From positions 1-64,000 of the forward strand of contig QNGE01000939.1 of assembly GCA_008508345.1 (NCBI GenBank): a DNA stretch of 64,000 bases, written 5' to 3'. The position numbers were made by a program, and so were the translations under genes. Shown here one piece after another: positions 11,801 to 24,766 of the stretch. The first letter of the stretch is position 1, and each line of letters begins with the position of its first letter. The stretch comes from Paragonimus westermani. Lineage: Eukaryota > Platyhelminthes > Trematoda > Plagiorchiida > Troglotrematidae. Below the pieces are notes generated by a model, which was given only the letters and a program-made list of their open reading frames with translations, was not told the origin of the DNA and did not search any database.

Positions 11801-13216
11801 CATCCATTCACTTTCTGGTACCGAACGGTCAATCATGTCCCTCACGGTGTGCTGATGTTGCAGTCGATTAATTCACAGTCTGAAACAGATAAACGGCAAC
11901 CGAATACAAAAAAATGAAGATAGTTACCAGTAAGTTAGTAACCGCATATCACAAACCGTACATTCCGACGAGCTGGGTCGATGAGTTCGAAGAAGACTCA
12001 GCCAAACCCCGCTTGTTAATCTTTGGTCGCTTGGCGAATGGTGCCATCTGATATGTGCACACGAATGTAAACATCGATGAACAAAGACCTCTAGACGTTA
12101 CATTTGCCCAATTCTCTGAAGCTTCGTTTCGAATCTCACATACACATATATTCCTGTAAAATCGTACTGAGTAAACAATTGCATTGTTTGCTGTTGATAC
12201 TGACAGCAGTCCAAACAACATATTGACGAGTTCAGATTAACGAACCAAATAAGAGTTGAAAAACAAAATGAAGAGTACGAGGAGAAAACGATAGCAATCC
12301 CAAGAATGTAGACTCGCCAATGTCTGTGACACACTGTCATTGTTGACAGCGTTTCCAACTAGCAATACAGACAGTCGCACACGTCCCAATTAGTGGGTAG
12401 CATTTAGCAACCTACTTCATGGGAACAGCTTTCGCAACCCAACATGTCATTACTCGACGACATTGCGATTTCTTCCAACTGTCAGCGACTGTAGTGAACA
12501 AGGCGCGATGCGACAGACACTGTGCTACAAAACCAACAACGGGACCTATTCAACTACCTGTGTCCAGTCAGTAATACATAGTGGCGGACTACCGATTTGT
12601 CGATATAACTGGTGTGTTAAGTGGAGTGAGAGGTAAAAACGGTGGTGACTGAATACTGCGAGCATATCCGCATCTTTGAAATAAAAGGATTATGCTTCAG
12701 ACTCGAGAAGGAATTGTGTACCATTTTTCATAAACAATCGGACATCCTTGAGACAGCACACAATGAAAATTAGCGGATGCATGACATTGTCAGCAACAAT
12801 GTAAGGTATTAGGATGACTCCTGAATAGGCGAATTGATGAACAGTCTGAAACGACATGCCAACAACAACAAACATCGAGTCAAAGCCAAGCCAACCTTGT
12901 AAGTGCACGTAACAGAAGACAATCACATCATTGAACCGATTCAACATACTCTACATGTAGTCGGCGGAATGGGTAGGTAGAGCAATGTCTCCTGAGTGTT
13001 CTATACCACACAAATTACTAGCTGGTAGAAGTTGTACTCTGAAGTCACAACAACCTTCGGGTATCTCTTTCACAGTATTATCCACAATGTAGCCGAGAAG
13101 GAGAAAATAGGACTCCCATTAAACACCACTTGAAATGAGAAAAGGCAAAGGTAGGTGTTCATAAATGCATACTTCGTACTCACAGCGGACAAACAACGAC
13201 TTCTGTAAGCTGATAC
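5881..13216. other. No gene recognised; a possible decayed hairpin repeat near 7000
   Basis: This is the region downstream of the calpain exons found. The last EF-hand exon and 3' UTR may be hidden here. Minus-strand hydrophobic frames (for example 8761-9021, 10248-10580, 10594-10842) follow from purine-rich plus-strand sequence and have no motifs. At 6990-7025 the minus strand has GCACT, GAAAC and ATCTAGTGC in hammerhead order but lacks the CUGANGA box. Confidence 0.6.
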
Positions 13217-13306
13217 CCTGCACTGGGACTCTTCTGCGATGAAGGCAGCCGCGGAGACCATGTCGTGTAGCCGAATCAAAGGCAACCCTTGTGCCAAGGC
13301 TGTTGT
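13217..13306 (-). CDS. Possible calpain exon 10: EF-hand 4 region
   Basis: A 90-base stretch has a good acceptor (TATTCATTTTCTCAG) and donor (AGG|GTATCA), with phase 0 at both ends. It reads TTALAQGLPLIRLHDMVSAA followed by AFIAEESQCR. Calpains have a segment of the form (I/L).FD.FV.AA..+ at this place; LIRLHDMVSAAAFI is similar, with Leu-His for Phe-Asp. The phase matches the candidate exon ending at 16197. No family-diagnostic residue is present, so this is a proposal only. The final EF-hand exon, which should carry a D...G...h....WL motif, was not found below 13217. Confidence 0.35.
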
Positions 13307-15988
13307 CTGAGAAAATGAATACCGAGGCTATAGTTGTAAAGTGAAGATGTGATCGATGTATCCATGAACACGTCGTTAGCCTGCCTGCTTCTGCCGTGTG
13401 TGGCCTAGCCTGTGTTTCAGAATTCGCCGCATCATGGGACATACATAATTCGCACGCGTAGAAAAAAATAACAACTCTGTTTGTTACATAACGTAATGGA
13501 GATGGGATCGACTTCGGAGGGCAAGATGACATGATGAGTAGGTGTTTACATGGTCAAAATCCATTCGAGCCATCTTGACGGTCTCGTGGTTGTCACTAAC
13601 TGTCAGGTAAACGTACACTGTATTACTGTTAAAACTATATAAGTGGAAGTATATGGCTAATACCGCATTTGTGAGCCATTAGTGATGTTTACTTAAGATT
13701 CGGCAGGGTCTGTAGATCAGTGGAAACGTTAAGAGCACTTACAGAAAATGTGCAGAGATTCAGTATGCCATAAGAATCTAGATGGTAATGAAATTTTACA
13801 AGCCAAGATTATACAAACAGTATTTAGATAGCATTCACAAATGCCCTGCAAACAGGTTAACTAAAAGGTTCAACATCTATCGTCTCTGTAGTCACATGTG
13901 TAAATGAGGTACGAAAATGTGGACCTGATGAGTGGTAACAATTACAAAACCGATACAGTGTTCCTGGTGAACGACGAACACTGATCGCATACTAATGCCA
14001 CATTCTTTTGCGAAACTGCAGAGACAGACTGAATTTTTGAACACTGCCCGTGGGCGCAGTTAAAATGTAAAATGAACTGTCAACCCCATCGGATATGAGA
14101 CAAACGGGAATGCCTACCGACAAGCACCAATCAAGAGATATCTCTTCGGTCTACTGTACGGAGGGAAGGGACGTGATCGGTTTGGACAATAACCTTCTGC
14201 CACCATCTCTTAGGAGAGCTCGAGGAAAAATATCCAATCATGCAACCTTTCCGATTTAACAATCTAAACTCCAAAGTCAGAAGGATCCTCGATGGATGAT
14301 CGTCGAGTATTTCTTAACAAGGTTCACAATTTCCGACGTACATAAATGAGTAGGCTAGCCCATGTCAGCCCATTTGTCAAGTTGCCGTAAGAAACCGTCG
14401 ATCCACAGGTCATCGTTTTCGCATAAATTCACACTGACACCTTGTCAACAAACAGTACAAGCATACACGAGAGAAGACAACCTTTCTTTTATAAGAATAC
14501 CTATACAATGTCTTTAGCCCATTCATTTAATTGCTCAGGTAGCTACGTACTCATGTAACGTGTGGTCGATTTTCGTAATCAAATAAGAAACTTGACATAT
14601 ACGCTCCACGTGCAACGCACAACCGTTAGTATGTCGCGTCTTAGCGACGAATGGAACACCTGGTATGTTTTCTTCCGAAGTAAGAAGATCAGGTTGTTCG
14701 CCCACAGCATCGGCAATCACAACGAGACCCATCGATTTAGTCTGTCCAAAGATAAAGAGTGTATTGTAAAACATATCCTTCACCATATCTTAGCTACAAT
14801 CTGTTGGTGCACACGCGGATATAACAAGTGAACAAGGCCTTTCGGGACGCTTAGAAAGACTGACCGAAGCGTTAATTGTGATAGCTCACAAACGGCCTAG
14901 TGGTTCCATGCAATCTCACTTCATCTTGAACGTGAAATTTAGCTTCTCTGTCTCTAGGACCCCTAGAAGAGAAGCTGTGATTCACGTCATACACTGACGA
15001 ATTCAAGTGAGTGGCAACACTAGTATCACAAATGCGCGTTTTGGAGACAGAGCACATCTACTTTCAGGCCCCAGGGTGTTTGTCAGGTCGTCTATCTGAG
15101 GAGTTGTTGGAGGGTTTGTAAACTGACAGTGTCAAAATTCATCATCTACAGTCTTGGGAAATGAAAGTTGGAGGCGGAATATAAAAAAACGTGAAAACAA
15201 CAAATTCAGATGGGTCCCAACAGCTTAAACCGCGAAGATGGTTAGGTTGAAAGGTCGAGCTTGAAGCTTCTGTCTCAACAGCCTGATCCGCAAGACCATA
15301 AGATACAGAGTTCTCTTGCAGAACCTTTTCAGGGCAAACGACACAGAGGACTGCCAACTGGAAGTAGTAGACTAATCGAACTCCGAAGACGCAACGAAAA
15401 GAAGTCGGGGCCTCATGACGGCTAAGTCTTCGAGTGGAAGATGCAGACAAAGTTTCTGAGGGCTACTGTAGGTTTTTCAAACACACTGAATAACAACTCG
15501 ATGATAACATTAATTGCTTACATTGTGGTTCCAAAAGTTTGAATTTTGAGTTTAACTGGGACATCTTTTCGACGTAACTCATGAAAAATCGTGGAACACT
15601 GCTCCAGCCTCGAAAATATGAATTGTAATCAGTTCCACGGATTTCGACGCCTAGGTCATGGACTAGGAACCCTGACAATGCACTCACAGGAAAACCTCGG
15701 CTTAATAGCGCAAGGTACGAGGAAACCAGTCGACTACTACTCAAACAGAAGTGAAAACAACCGATAGTAAATAGGGAACGGTGCTTTATGTTCTCCTCTC
15801 GGATCGAAATCCTTGAGATATGGGTGGAATCTGACTAGAAACAAGATGAGTGGGTGCAAGATTTCTGAACCAAATTAAGTGCGAACGAAATCAAACTGTT
15901 GGGGCATCGTGTTCAACACGGTATTGACAAATGTATTTAGAATAATACAACGTTACGTCACACTAATGTGGTTTTGATTACAACACTC
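13307..15988. other. Probable calpain intron sequence, nothing recognised
   Basis: It lies between the two tentative exons. Frames at 14535-14831 (both strands) and 15142-15744 (minus) carry no family motif. Confidence 0.5.
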
Positions 15989-16020
15989 CTGAAGAAAACC
16001 ACCCGAGGTGGTTGAAACGT
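15989..16020 (+). ncRNA. Penelope-type hammerhead core
   Basis: CTGAAGA (15989-15995) fits the CUGANGA box. After one extra A comes a perfect seven-pair hairpin, AACCACC-CGA-GGTGGTT (15997-16013), then GAAAC and GT (16014-16020). Penelope-like retroelements are known to carry hammerheads of this CUGAAGA...GAAACGU form with almost no helix III. The next base is A, not the usual C, and helix I pairing is poor, so this is probably a relic. No Penelope reverse transcriptase or GIY-YIG domain was recognised nearby. Confidence 0.6.
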
Positions 16021-16196
16021 AAGGCATTACAACTTTCTCGTAACGCCGTTGTTCTTCCCAATCCATTTATCAAGATGATTGGCCGGTGCTACAAATATTG
16101 CTGTTTAGCGGACTGATCCTTAAAATAATGATAACTATTGGAACGGGACAGTGACGGCGGCAAGAAAGCTGCTTTGCGGAAATCATCCGTTTTTAC

Positions 16197-16251
16197 TTCC
16201 TTATAGCGCGATTTAAGTTTGGACATAGAAGCATCAGGATGCAAATTACAG
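16197..16251 (-). CDS. Possible calpain exon 9: EF-hand 3/4 helix
   Basis: The minus strand reads CNLHPDASMSKLKSRYKE and then a fair donor GAA|GTAAAA, phase 0. Calpains continue after AG(F/Y) with a helix of the form .L....h..L..RY, which this resembles. The 5' boundary is uncertain. AG at 16253-16252 gives one leading base but has a purine-rich tract; AG at 16265-16264 starts the exon at 16263 and has a better tract. Both need exon 8 to end in phase 2. The match is short and could be chance. It gains weight because the end phase fits the next candidate exon. Confidence 0.4.
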
Positions 16252-17283
16252 CTTCTTTCCTCCCTGACAATGTAAACCGGGACTTGTTCTTCTTCCCAAC
16301 GTTGCGCTACAACTAATCAGCGGTGACCACTTAACACATAAAGCTGGTGAGAGTGTAAATCGTACCGACCTCCCGGGCAAGAGCCAACTCTGCTTGAACA
16401 GAATAGTTGGTAAAGCAAAGATGGTAGCTAAACAAACTTATTGGCTGAATATCACACATATATGACCGAGTGGCCTGAAAATACGCCACACTTTTATGGG
16501 ACAGAAGAATTACACAACAGAGCAGATGCTATCCATCAACGGTTGAAGCAAGAGCGTAATGATCACCACAGAAAAGTGTTCACAGGGACTGGACACACCA
16601 CAAAAGATTGCCTTCAATTAGTTTCCAGATCAACAGGAGACCCTAACTCCAACACAGATATCGTCGTAAGACTGCAGACAAGTGCCAACAAGCTGAGTTC
16701 TACCGTGTGAGTGGTCACTGCAGAGCCCGGCAGTGGTGCCTTCACACAAAAATAGCTAACCAAAGGTAACCTGTTTTCGTGTTCCTCGGGATTCCTTTCC
16801 AGATTCTTGTAGAATTCATAGGAAGTCAATTTTCATTGGGTAAGTAGAGTTACATAGGAAAATTGCTGTAAACCAGATAGGCCATTAAAAATCCCACGGG
16901 AAGCAAGTGTGACAACCCAACGGATTCACCAACAGTCTCATCATCCCTCAGTAGACTGTGATCTGTACCACTTGTGTGATTTGTTATAAATTTCCTATGT
17001 AACTTGCACATACCTCGTTTAATTGTGAGAGCTTAATGGGGGATAATGATGACAGCTGTTTGTAACATTGATTTCTTTGAGAGTGTTTTCTGTGGGGGAA
17101 CAGCTGTATGGGTAACCAGCTGCGACTTTAAGAAAAAGAGGATATCAATAGCTTGAATTTTGTGATTTGATAAACAAGTAGGAAAGCAACAAGAGATCGC
17201 AAGAATAACTGAGGAAGGAAAGTGTGGAAATAGGACGGAAGAAGCATGTAGCACAGAGTCAGCATCCTTTGAAACCAACCAAC

Positions 17284-17473
17284 CTGCTTGTTCGATTATA
17301 ATCCGGAAGTCCAGGCTGGTGACAAAACCGGTTCGTTGTGGATCAAAGCTGGCAAATAAACGGGACCAACAACGCAAAATCTCCCAAACACGTCGAAAAT
17401 CAGATTCAGATAAGCGTCCGGTTCCGTCTCGATCAAGCAATGCGACTAACGCCCGACATGCATCGATGTGGAC
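17284..17473 (-). CDS. Calpain exon 8: EF-hands 2 and 3 of the penta-EF-hand domain
   Basis: The acceptor is the excellent tract CTCTTTCCCCTGCAG. The exon reads [32 protein letters not shown], then [19 protein letters not shown] and IIIEQAG. The first loop (D-R-D-G-T-G, with Asp at position 12) looks able to bind Ca2+. The second (D-P-Q-R-T-G) has Gln at the third ligand position and is weaker. The chosen donor is GCAG|GTTGGT at 17283-17282 (phase 1); GGTTG|GTTGGT four bases further on would give phase 2 and place a Trp after AlaGly. It lies 10.7 kb from exon 7, but the sequence and phase fit are exact. Confidence 0.92.
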
Positions 17474-20400
17474 CTGCAGGGGAAAGAGTAAGGTGAGTAA
17501 TGTGTAAACGCAATAAAAATTCGTAAAATGCGAACACTGGTGTTGCGCCAACCAAAGCGCTACAAAGGTTATGTGAACTAAGGCAAGTACGATTCGCATT
17601 CATGTTGTGCACATGCAGTTTTATGGCATGTGTAATGAGATTTGATTGATGAGGTTTTCTGACTGGAGAAAGTTTAGTCAATCAGAACCCACGCACAAGC
17701 TGCTGTGAACGGAACTGTGGTCGATCACCTTCAGCCAATGCAGAACGACAATGAGCAGCTGCACCGGATTTGTTTGCAACAGGTGGACATTGAAACAATT
17801 CGTGTGAATGTGTGTTGGAATTCAACAACCGAGTTACTCGATTCAAAGTCGTGGAACGTAACGGCGAGCGGGCCAATCAAAACATCCGAAAGCTTGTCAC
17901 ACAACAGCAATCGCAAACACTGGTGTAACTCTATAAAAAGAATGCTGTTTTTTCAGCGAACTGAGACCGTTCAATGTAGCTCAGATATCTGTTTTGATTC
18001 TTTCCGATTTGATAGCCCTGTACGCGATAGTATTTACTATATTCAGTCCGTGACTAGGAACAAAAAAGAATTGCAGGACAAAATTGAGTTAAATCCGAAT
18101 TTACGACCAGTCTTATGTAGGAATAGTTTACATTAAAATAAGACACTTGAAATTCAGTTCGTTTACTGTCATGATTTGCACTACGTTTAAGCTGGGAGTG
18201 TGAACATAACATTCTCAAGAAAAGTTTTCAAATGAAAAACATTCATTATATTAAATCTAATAGTCCAAATAAATAATCTGAGTGTAACAATGTTTGCAAC
18301 TGTTATCTGTTGTCACGCGCTTGAGATGCTAGGCAGAAAAACTGATTGGACAGTCAAGAGATCGTAATAACGCGCAAGTGTTGAACGACAATACTGTACC
18401 GAGAAATGCTTTGGGATCATCGAGTTGGAGCATCTGAGTGAAGTGAGAGAAAGAGAGAGTATACGTTCAGCCTTCGTAAGAACTTAGCATAAGTTCAATG
18501 CACATTTTTCTCATCCCGCCTGTCAAATACCTGCGGAAGAAAAATTAGATTATCTTCAGCCACTAACTGACAACCTTGGCGTAATAGAATTTTTCCGGCT
18601 TTAGAACGTGGAGCATCTAAACATAAGCAAATAAAATGACAAATTTCACAATACCTTCCATAATATCATAAGCACTGTCTATATCAATCTTTTGGTACAC
18701 TAAAATAACGTCTGGATACACTGAAACGTTTGACATAAAGCAGGTATCAAGTAGGACTTGAGCTTGCGTCATGTGGTGAAATCACATTGTGGCTACCAGA
18801 GAATATAGTCGGTTTTGATATCAACAGGGTCACGCGAAAGAGTTAAAGATTAGTCCTAAGCAGTCCTACAGAGGAGTCACAGAGTACACAGGGAATAGGA
18901 CTGGCGTATCGCAGCTTCGTATACCCGGCAGATTTATCATCATAGAAGTAGGGGAAGCCAACACCGTTGGTAAACAGCACGAGAATGTGCATGGCTGCAA
19001 ATCAAGAACAACGTTTGAATACAGAGAGGGCAACTAAACTGAATTATCTCACATTTGAGTGATACCAATCAGAATCAGAGAACCCACTAGCTCACAAGCC
19101 TTTTGACTCAGTTGTTGCGCTTAGCCTTCCTGAAAAGTAGCTACAGTGAATTAGCAAAATCATAATCAGAACTTGTAAGCGATCCCAGCCAACTGACCGT
19201 CAAACGAAGGTCTAGAAACAGACCAAAGTCGCATTTATCTTTGAAGATGGATGGAGAGAAGACCCAGCGAAATATCGACCAACAACGCTGTTCTCAATGG
19301 TCTCCAAATAATGAAAACTTTACTATGTGATTATCTCAAAAAGAGGGTAGTAGATATCACACTTCTTACTAGAAGGCAGTACTCACGAATCACAAATCTG
19401 CCGATACAGTTGAGAGGTTTAAAGTTCTACTCCGTCAGTACATGGTTGAGAGACGCGCTCACTACAAGCTTTCCATCCAAACTTCTGGCCCACCTTGACC
19501 AGACTAATGAATGCGCATATCCAACAAAAAGTTGATTTAACGTTTCAATGTTCACTGCGCACAGATTTGCACGTCCATTCACTTCAATTCTATATCTGTC
19601 AGCCGTCCCTGATCAACAGAACGGTAGGAAAGCACAAGCTAACATCGTTCTCCCTCTTGTAACAACATATGAACCTATAACTCCAAGGTTAGCCGAAATC
19701 ATTGGAAAGACAGAACATATAATTGTTTCTGACAGTCTAAACGTTCATCGCAAAATGTACGGGCAGTTCGGAGACAATTACAATTTACATTATGCTCTGC
19801 ACGGCACACTTTAGTCATGTTATGAAACATGCGAGTTTCCCTAACAGTATCAACAAGTTTGGTACCAAGAGTGAATGTAAAAAATCACTGACGATAATGA
19901 TCCTGCACGCTGCGAGAAAGCGAATTTTGAAACATTCACACTATGGTCAATGAGTCGTAATAAAACTGATTTGGAAACGACGTTGAATAACCTCATGAAA
20001 ACGGTATATCTTGTAAATTCGCATATTAGGCTTTTACATCTTTACCGGAACATTCTGACTGTTATTAAACTCAATCATAGCAGATCCTTTTACACGATTA
20101 AACCAATCAGAATTAAACGAAGCAGTGTACAAATGCCCGTGAGGAGCGGAAATGACAGGCGGGGTCCGGTATGTTTCGTGAACAACAGGAAGAAGTTGAT
20201 AATTATGGTTGAACATCGACGAATTCATGCGAATTAAAGTTGCAGTATGACGGTCAAAAGCGACTCGAAAGTCAAAAATGATAGACTCGCACGGTGAGTA
20301 CCAGTTCGAGAAAAACAGGTAGCTGAGATCAACGTGGTAAACGAAATGGCAGTATCAATGCGAGTAGTGCCTGTTATAGTAGTCACAAGGGAGGTACCTA

Positions 20401-23400
20401 AATATGTAAACCGCCTGTTTGCGCTTTCATGGGAAACCAACTTGTTTATGAAGTGCACAATGAGACTGTATCATATGCACATGCACGAACAACTTCACTC
20501 TCTTTCGCAAAATCCATAAACAATGCATAGACAATATGCAAAACGATAGGGAAAACCGTGGGATTCACCGCATAATTTCTAGAAGACCTGATTCAAGTAA
20601 AGAAATGAATGCATTTATGTGAAAAAGACAACAGGAAAACAAACAGAAGGGCAACGGAAGTTGCAAAACAAACGAAAGAAATGTTTGTGTCCCATAGGTA
20701 TCAGACGCTGTCCTCCGGTATGAGAATAAATGGAACAGACTTAAGGACCAACGAAAAACATGACGCACACTAAAGCTAGCGAAGATAAACAGGGAGTGAG
20801 CGAGTCCAATACTGAATGCCTACAAACTGAACTACGTCACAATGGATCTGCTCACGTTCAAACAGACGGACATCCCGTGAAGTGCGAGTGACCCCAAGGA
20901 CCACAACAAATTTGAAGTATTGAGATTTGCAGACTGAAAGTTTAGTTACTAGAAGATAGTGCAAGGGATATGCTAATCCTTGGTTATCATCAGTTCAAAC
21001 ACATGATCGGGGTTCAAATCACGGCTTCTGCAAGAATGTACAATGCCGAAGAGTTCTCATATCTCCTCTAGAAGGATGTCGGCCGAATAGCTGCAATCAA
21101 GTGTAAGTGTTCACTTGCATATAAACGTTAACATGAATTAGAAGAAAACAGGTAATGAGCATACTCACGAGATTAAACACGTCATAGTTACGAACGAAAT
21201 GAACGCGGTTACAAAGACACCACATAGTGATGGCCCGAATGGAACCGTGGACGTTTGAATGTCTATGGAGTGGGTGTGGTGGACCATGGCAACCACGGCA
21301 CTCGTATAAATCGTGTCTGGATGAACAAATGTGGGATACAGTTTCCTACTTAGTACACTTGACTCGGTAAACCACACGAAAAAAGTGGCTAAGCCGATGA
21401 AACGACTGTAATCAACAAGAGATGCTGTAATTGTATTAGCTAACTTCACTCTTGATCCAGACCGAACGATGCACACCGACACGTTCACAGAAGGGTCTGA
21501 TCCGGCGGTGCAGTCAACCAGATCCACAGTAACAAATGAATGCACTTCACCATTTGACCTCGAGTATAACGCCAAAACGAGACTAAAAGAGGCCAACGTA
21601 TAATAATTTAGTGATATTATTAGCGAGTGTTTAGTTGGTTGTGTAGATAGATGGGCATATGTCTCTTGAATGGTAACACAATGTACACTATTTTCTTTTG
21701 CGTAGATGGAACTTCATCCTTCTCCTGACAACAACGCAAGCTGTCTGCTATAAACCATCCCAGAGAACCAGTATGTAAGAAGAGTGGAAACAAGGATGAT
21801 AACTGGTCGGAAATCGCACTTTGTGTACATATTTACCTGACTGTTAATTGGAGAGTTAATGCACTTCTTTCAGTTTGTAGGACAAAAACTCTCAAATGGT
21901 TATACTAATCGTTCACGAATTCTGTCTTATAGACCCATCAGCGTGGTGTCGGATGAATACATCCAGATTTTAGCCAAATATAAATGTCACGTCGTTCCGG
22001 CTGAAAATGGCTACCATGTGTGTTCTCACCAACCATATATGACGTGCTGTCCACATATTGCTTACAAACAATGTGCTTTTCAAATGGCATTTAAACTGTC
22101 ATGAAGAAGCCCGCAATCTATGAACTTAAGGAGGATCTCATTGTTGGACCATCTATTTGCCGATAGATGCGTCCATGAAAACGAAACCATATGCCGTAAA
22201 CATAGAAGCATGATCTAAGCTTAGGACATCTCCAAAAGATTAATTTTCTAATGAATTACTTCTAGGTTCTGTGTAGGTGGATTAGTCCTTCGCCATTTTC
22301 CCTTACGAAGGTCGAGGACAGTCCACTTTGGCTTTTAGACTTATGTGGTTTGGGTATTTCGGATCAGGGTCTTCGCTGGATAATGTCAACCGATACAATC
22401 CTGACAACCTTTCACAGGATTCGATTTTATTGACGCATATTTCACAATCACAGATTCCTGCAGGACAAATTCCAACAGTTTTGTGTGACACGCAGTAAAT
22501 CAACTGCAATAAACTTAATGGCGCAAAAAGAGACAGAAACAGCGTTGTTTGAATATGGGTTTTGCTCACATTAAACTGAGGTTCTACACTGATGGATAAG
22601 AACATTTCTTATCTTCAAAAATGTCACCCAATCTTTTCGGAAAAATGCTTACTGGAACCTGGGAACCTTTGGATTTATTCGACCGTAACATTATGAAATC
22701 AGGTGGGCAGAATGCATTGCCAGGTTGTTTAACCCATAGGGAGGTGAATTAAAGGTGGTTGGAGCTGGTGAACATCTGACTGGTGGTCAGCACCGTTACG
22801 ATTGGTCTACCACAAACCGACACCCAGGATATTCAGTTTGTGATCCACAAACTAGTTTCTCTCACTGCTGGGAATGATACAGACGATAATACCGAATCCT
22901 GAGTTGGAAAACCGCACACAATTGCTAGTCCTGTAAAGCTGAGTCAGCCAAATACAAGTGTGTATGTGGACAAAACGGTCAGAACGCTGATGTCATTCCA
23001 ATCCAACCCAACAACGACAAAATATGAGAATTGTTTAGATCATCCAGATGACTGACCAAATAAAGAGTACACAAACGACAGGAGTCTACAGTGAGGACAG
23101 CCAAGTGCCATCACACGCAGATGGATCTTAACAAAGGACTCGTCACTAGTGAGCCGCATCAACGGAACGAAACTAGGGTTTAAAGTTTCCTGTCCAAACT
23201 GTAACAGACCCAACTTGCCCTCAAATTGCGTATTGGGGTCCAAGCAACTTTGAATACTCCCAATCGGTCTGAGGTACTTGGATGAGTGCTTAGTATATAG
23301 TGAAGAGAACCAGGATTTCAGAAAAACACATGAATAGACATCTTTCAGATGAACGGCGTATTTCCTAATGTGGACTGAACAGGGACTGCCTCAAATTGGA

Positions 23401-24697
23401 AACCACAAACAGTGTGCATCACGTGCAAATTAGCTTGCCGACACATGGCAAACATGGCGAACAGAAAACACTGTTGTTATGAGAAATCAGAATAGTTTTT
23501 CGGCTTTTACACCAGGAGGCACTCAATTTCACTTAACGTACGAACTTACATCCGGGCCGAACGTTGTCCAGACTATCAGATAGGAGAGTTCGAAAAGTCC
23601 AAGTTTGGTGTTTTCTGTCGCGTGCATAACTGGTTGCATTACCCACGGGTCATCGTGGATGCTGCACACGTGATTGGTATTCGTTTTCTTCAGCACTGTC
23701 AATCTAAACTGGTATTTGAGTTTCTCGATAGGTGTACACAGAGCCGCTCGTATATGGAGTGGACGTAGAATTACTCCACATATTAAGTGGGTTTTCGGTT
23801 TCAAAACACGCGAGAAAAAACGTTGCAAGATATGATGAGTCTTGTACGTAGGTTGCCCAAACGCATATAAAAACACACGCAGTAATGCGGCGTGGATCCG
23901 TGACTGTGTACTCGGCGGTAGGACGTCGTTACCACAAGGCTATTATGAGCTGAAAGAAAAGCCTATCTTAATCATTCAAAAAATCTAGTAAAAAGAGGAA
24001 ACATGAGCAAACTTTCAAAAGTATCTGAGTAGTGGATGAATACAGAACGAGAGAGCACAAAGATGACAGAGGAATTTACCAGACGCTTCTTCAAACAACA
24101 ATTGACAATCGTACAACGCAGGCGTGCCTTGGTTGTACTGTGCCACTTAGCTACAGTAGGCTTTCTGATAGGTGGCCACCTCAGCGTAGGTGGACAGAAA
24201 ACCGCAAATGCGAACAAACAGCAAAGATGTGTATATGGTGAACTCTAGTAATTTTAGCACAAAAACGCACCAAGTGCTTTAGCAACCCTCGAGAGCACTG
24301 CATCATCAAGATTACAAACTGCTGGGAAGACTGCCAAAACAAGTGAGGCAATGGATCAGAGACATCTTACTGGCTATGTAAATTTCCACAAGCATTACAA
24401 CAATGACTTATTTGAAAGAATGTTTTAGAAAAGGCTACAGAGTATCCTTCGTCTTTCCGACAGCTGGTAGCCATGCCTCAAAGGGTGAACAAACTGAGGA
24501 AGTGTGATCTATATACGTTAAATTCATTAATGAATGACAGCAAAGGCAATTAAAAGTTATACACAATCGCGAAACGAAGAAAAACAGCCCGGGTTTTAAA
24601 AGACAAATTAGGCTGACATTGTCCTATCCAGTCGAACATTCAAAAATACAAAAGCTACCGATTGAGGGAAAAGAAAATCGGACAATGTGCGCACTAT

Positions 24698-24766
<69 letters not shown>

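Noticed and set aside
17705..18136. A 143-codon plus-strand frame.
   Set aside because: The length is within chance expectation for this amount of sequence, with no recognised motif and no clear splice or promoter signals.
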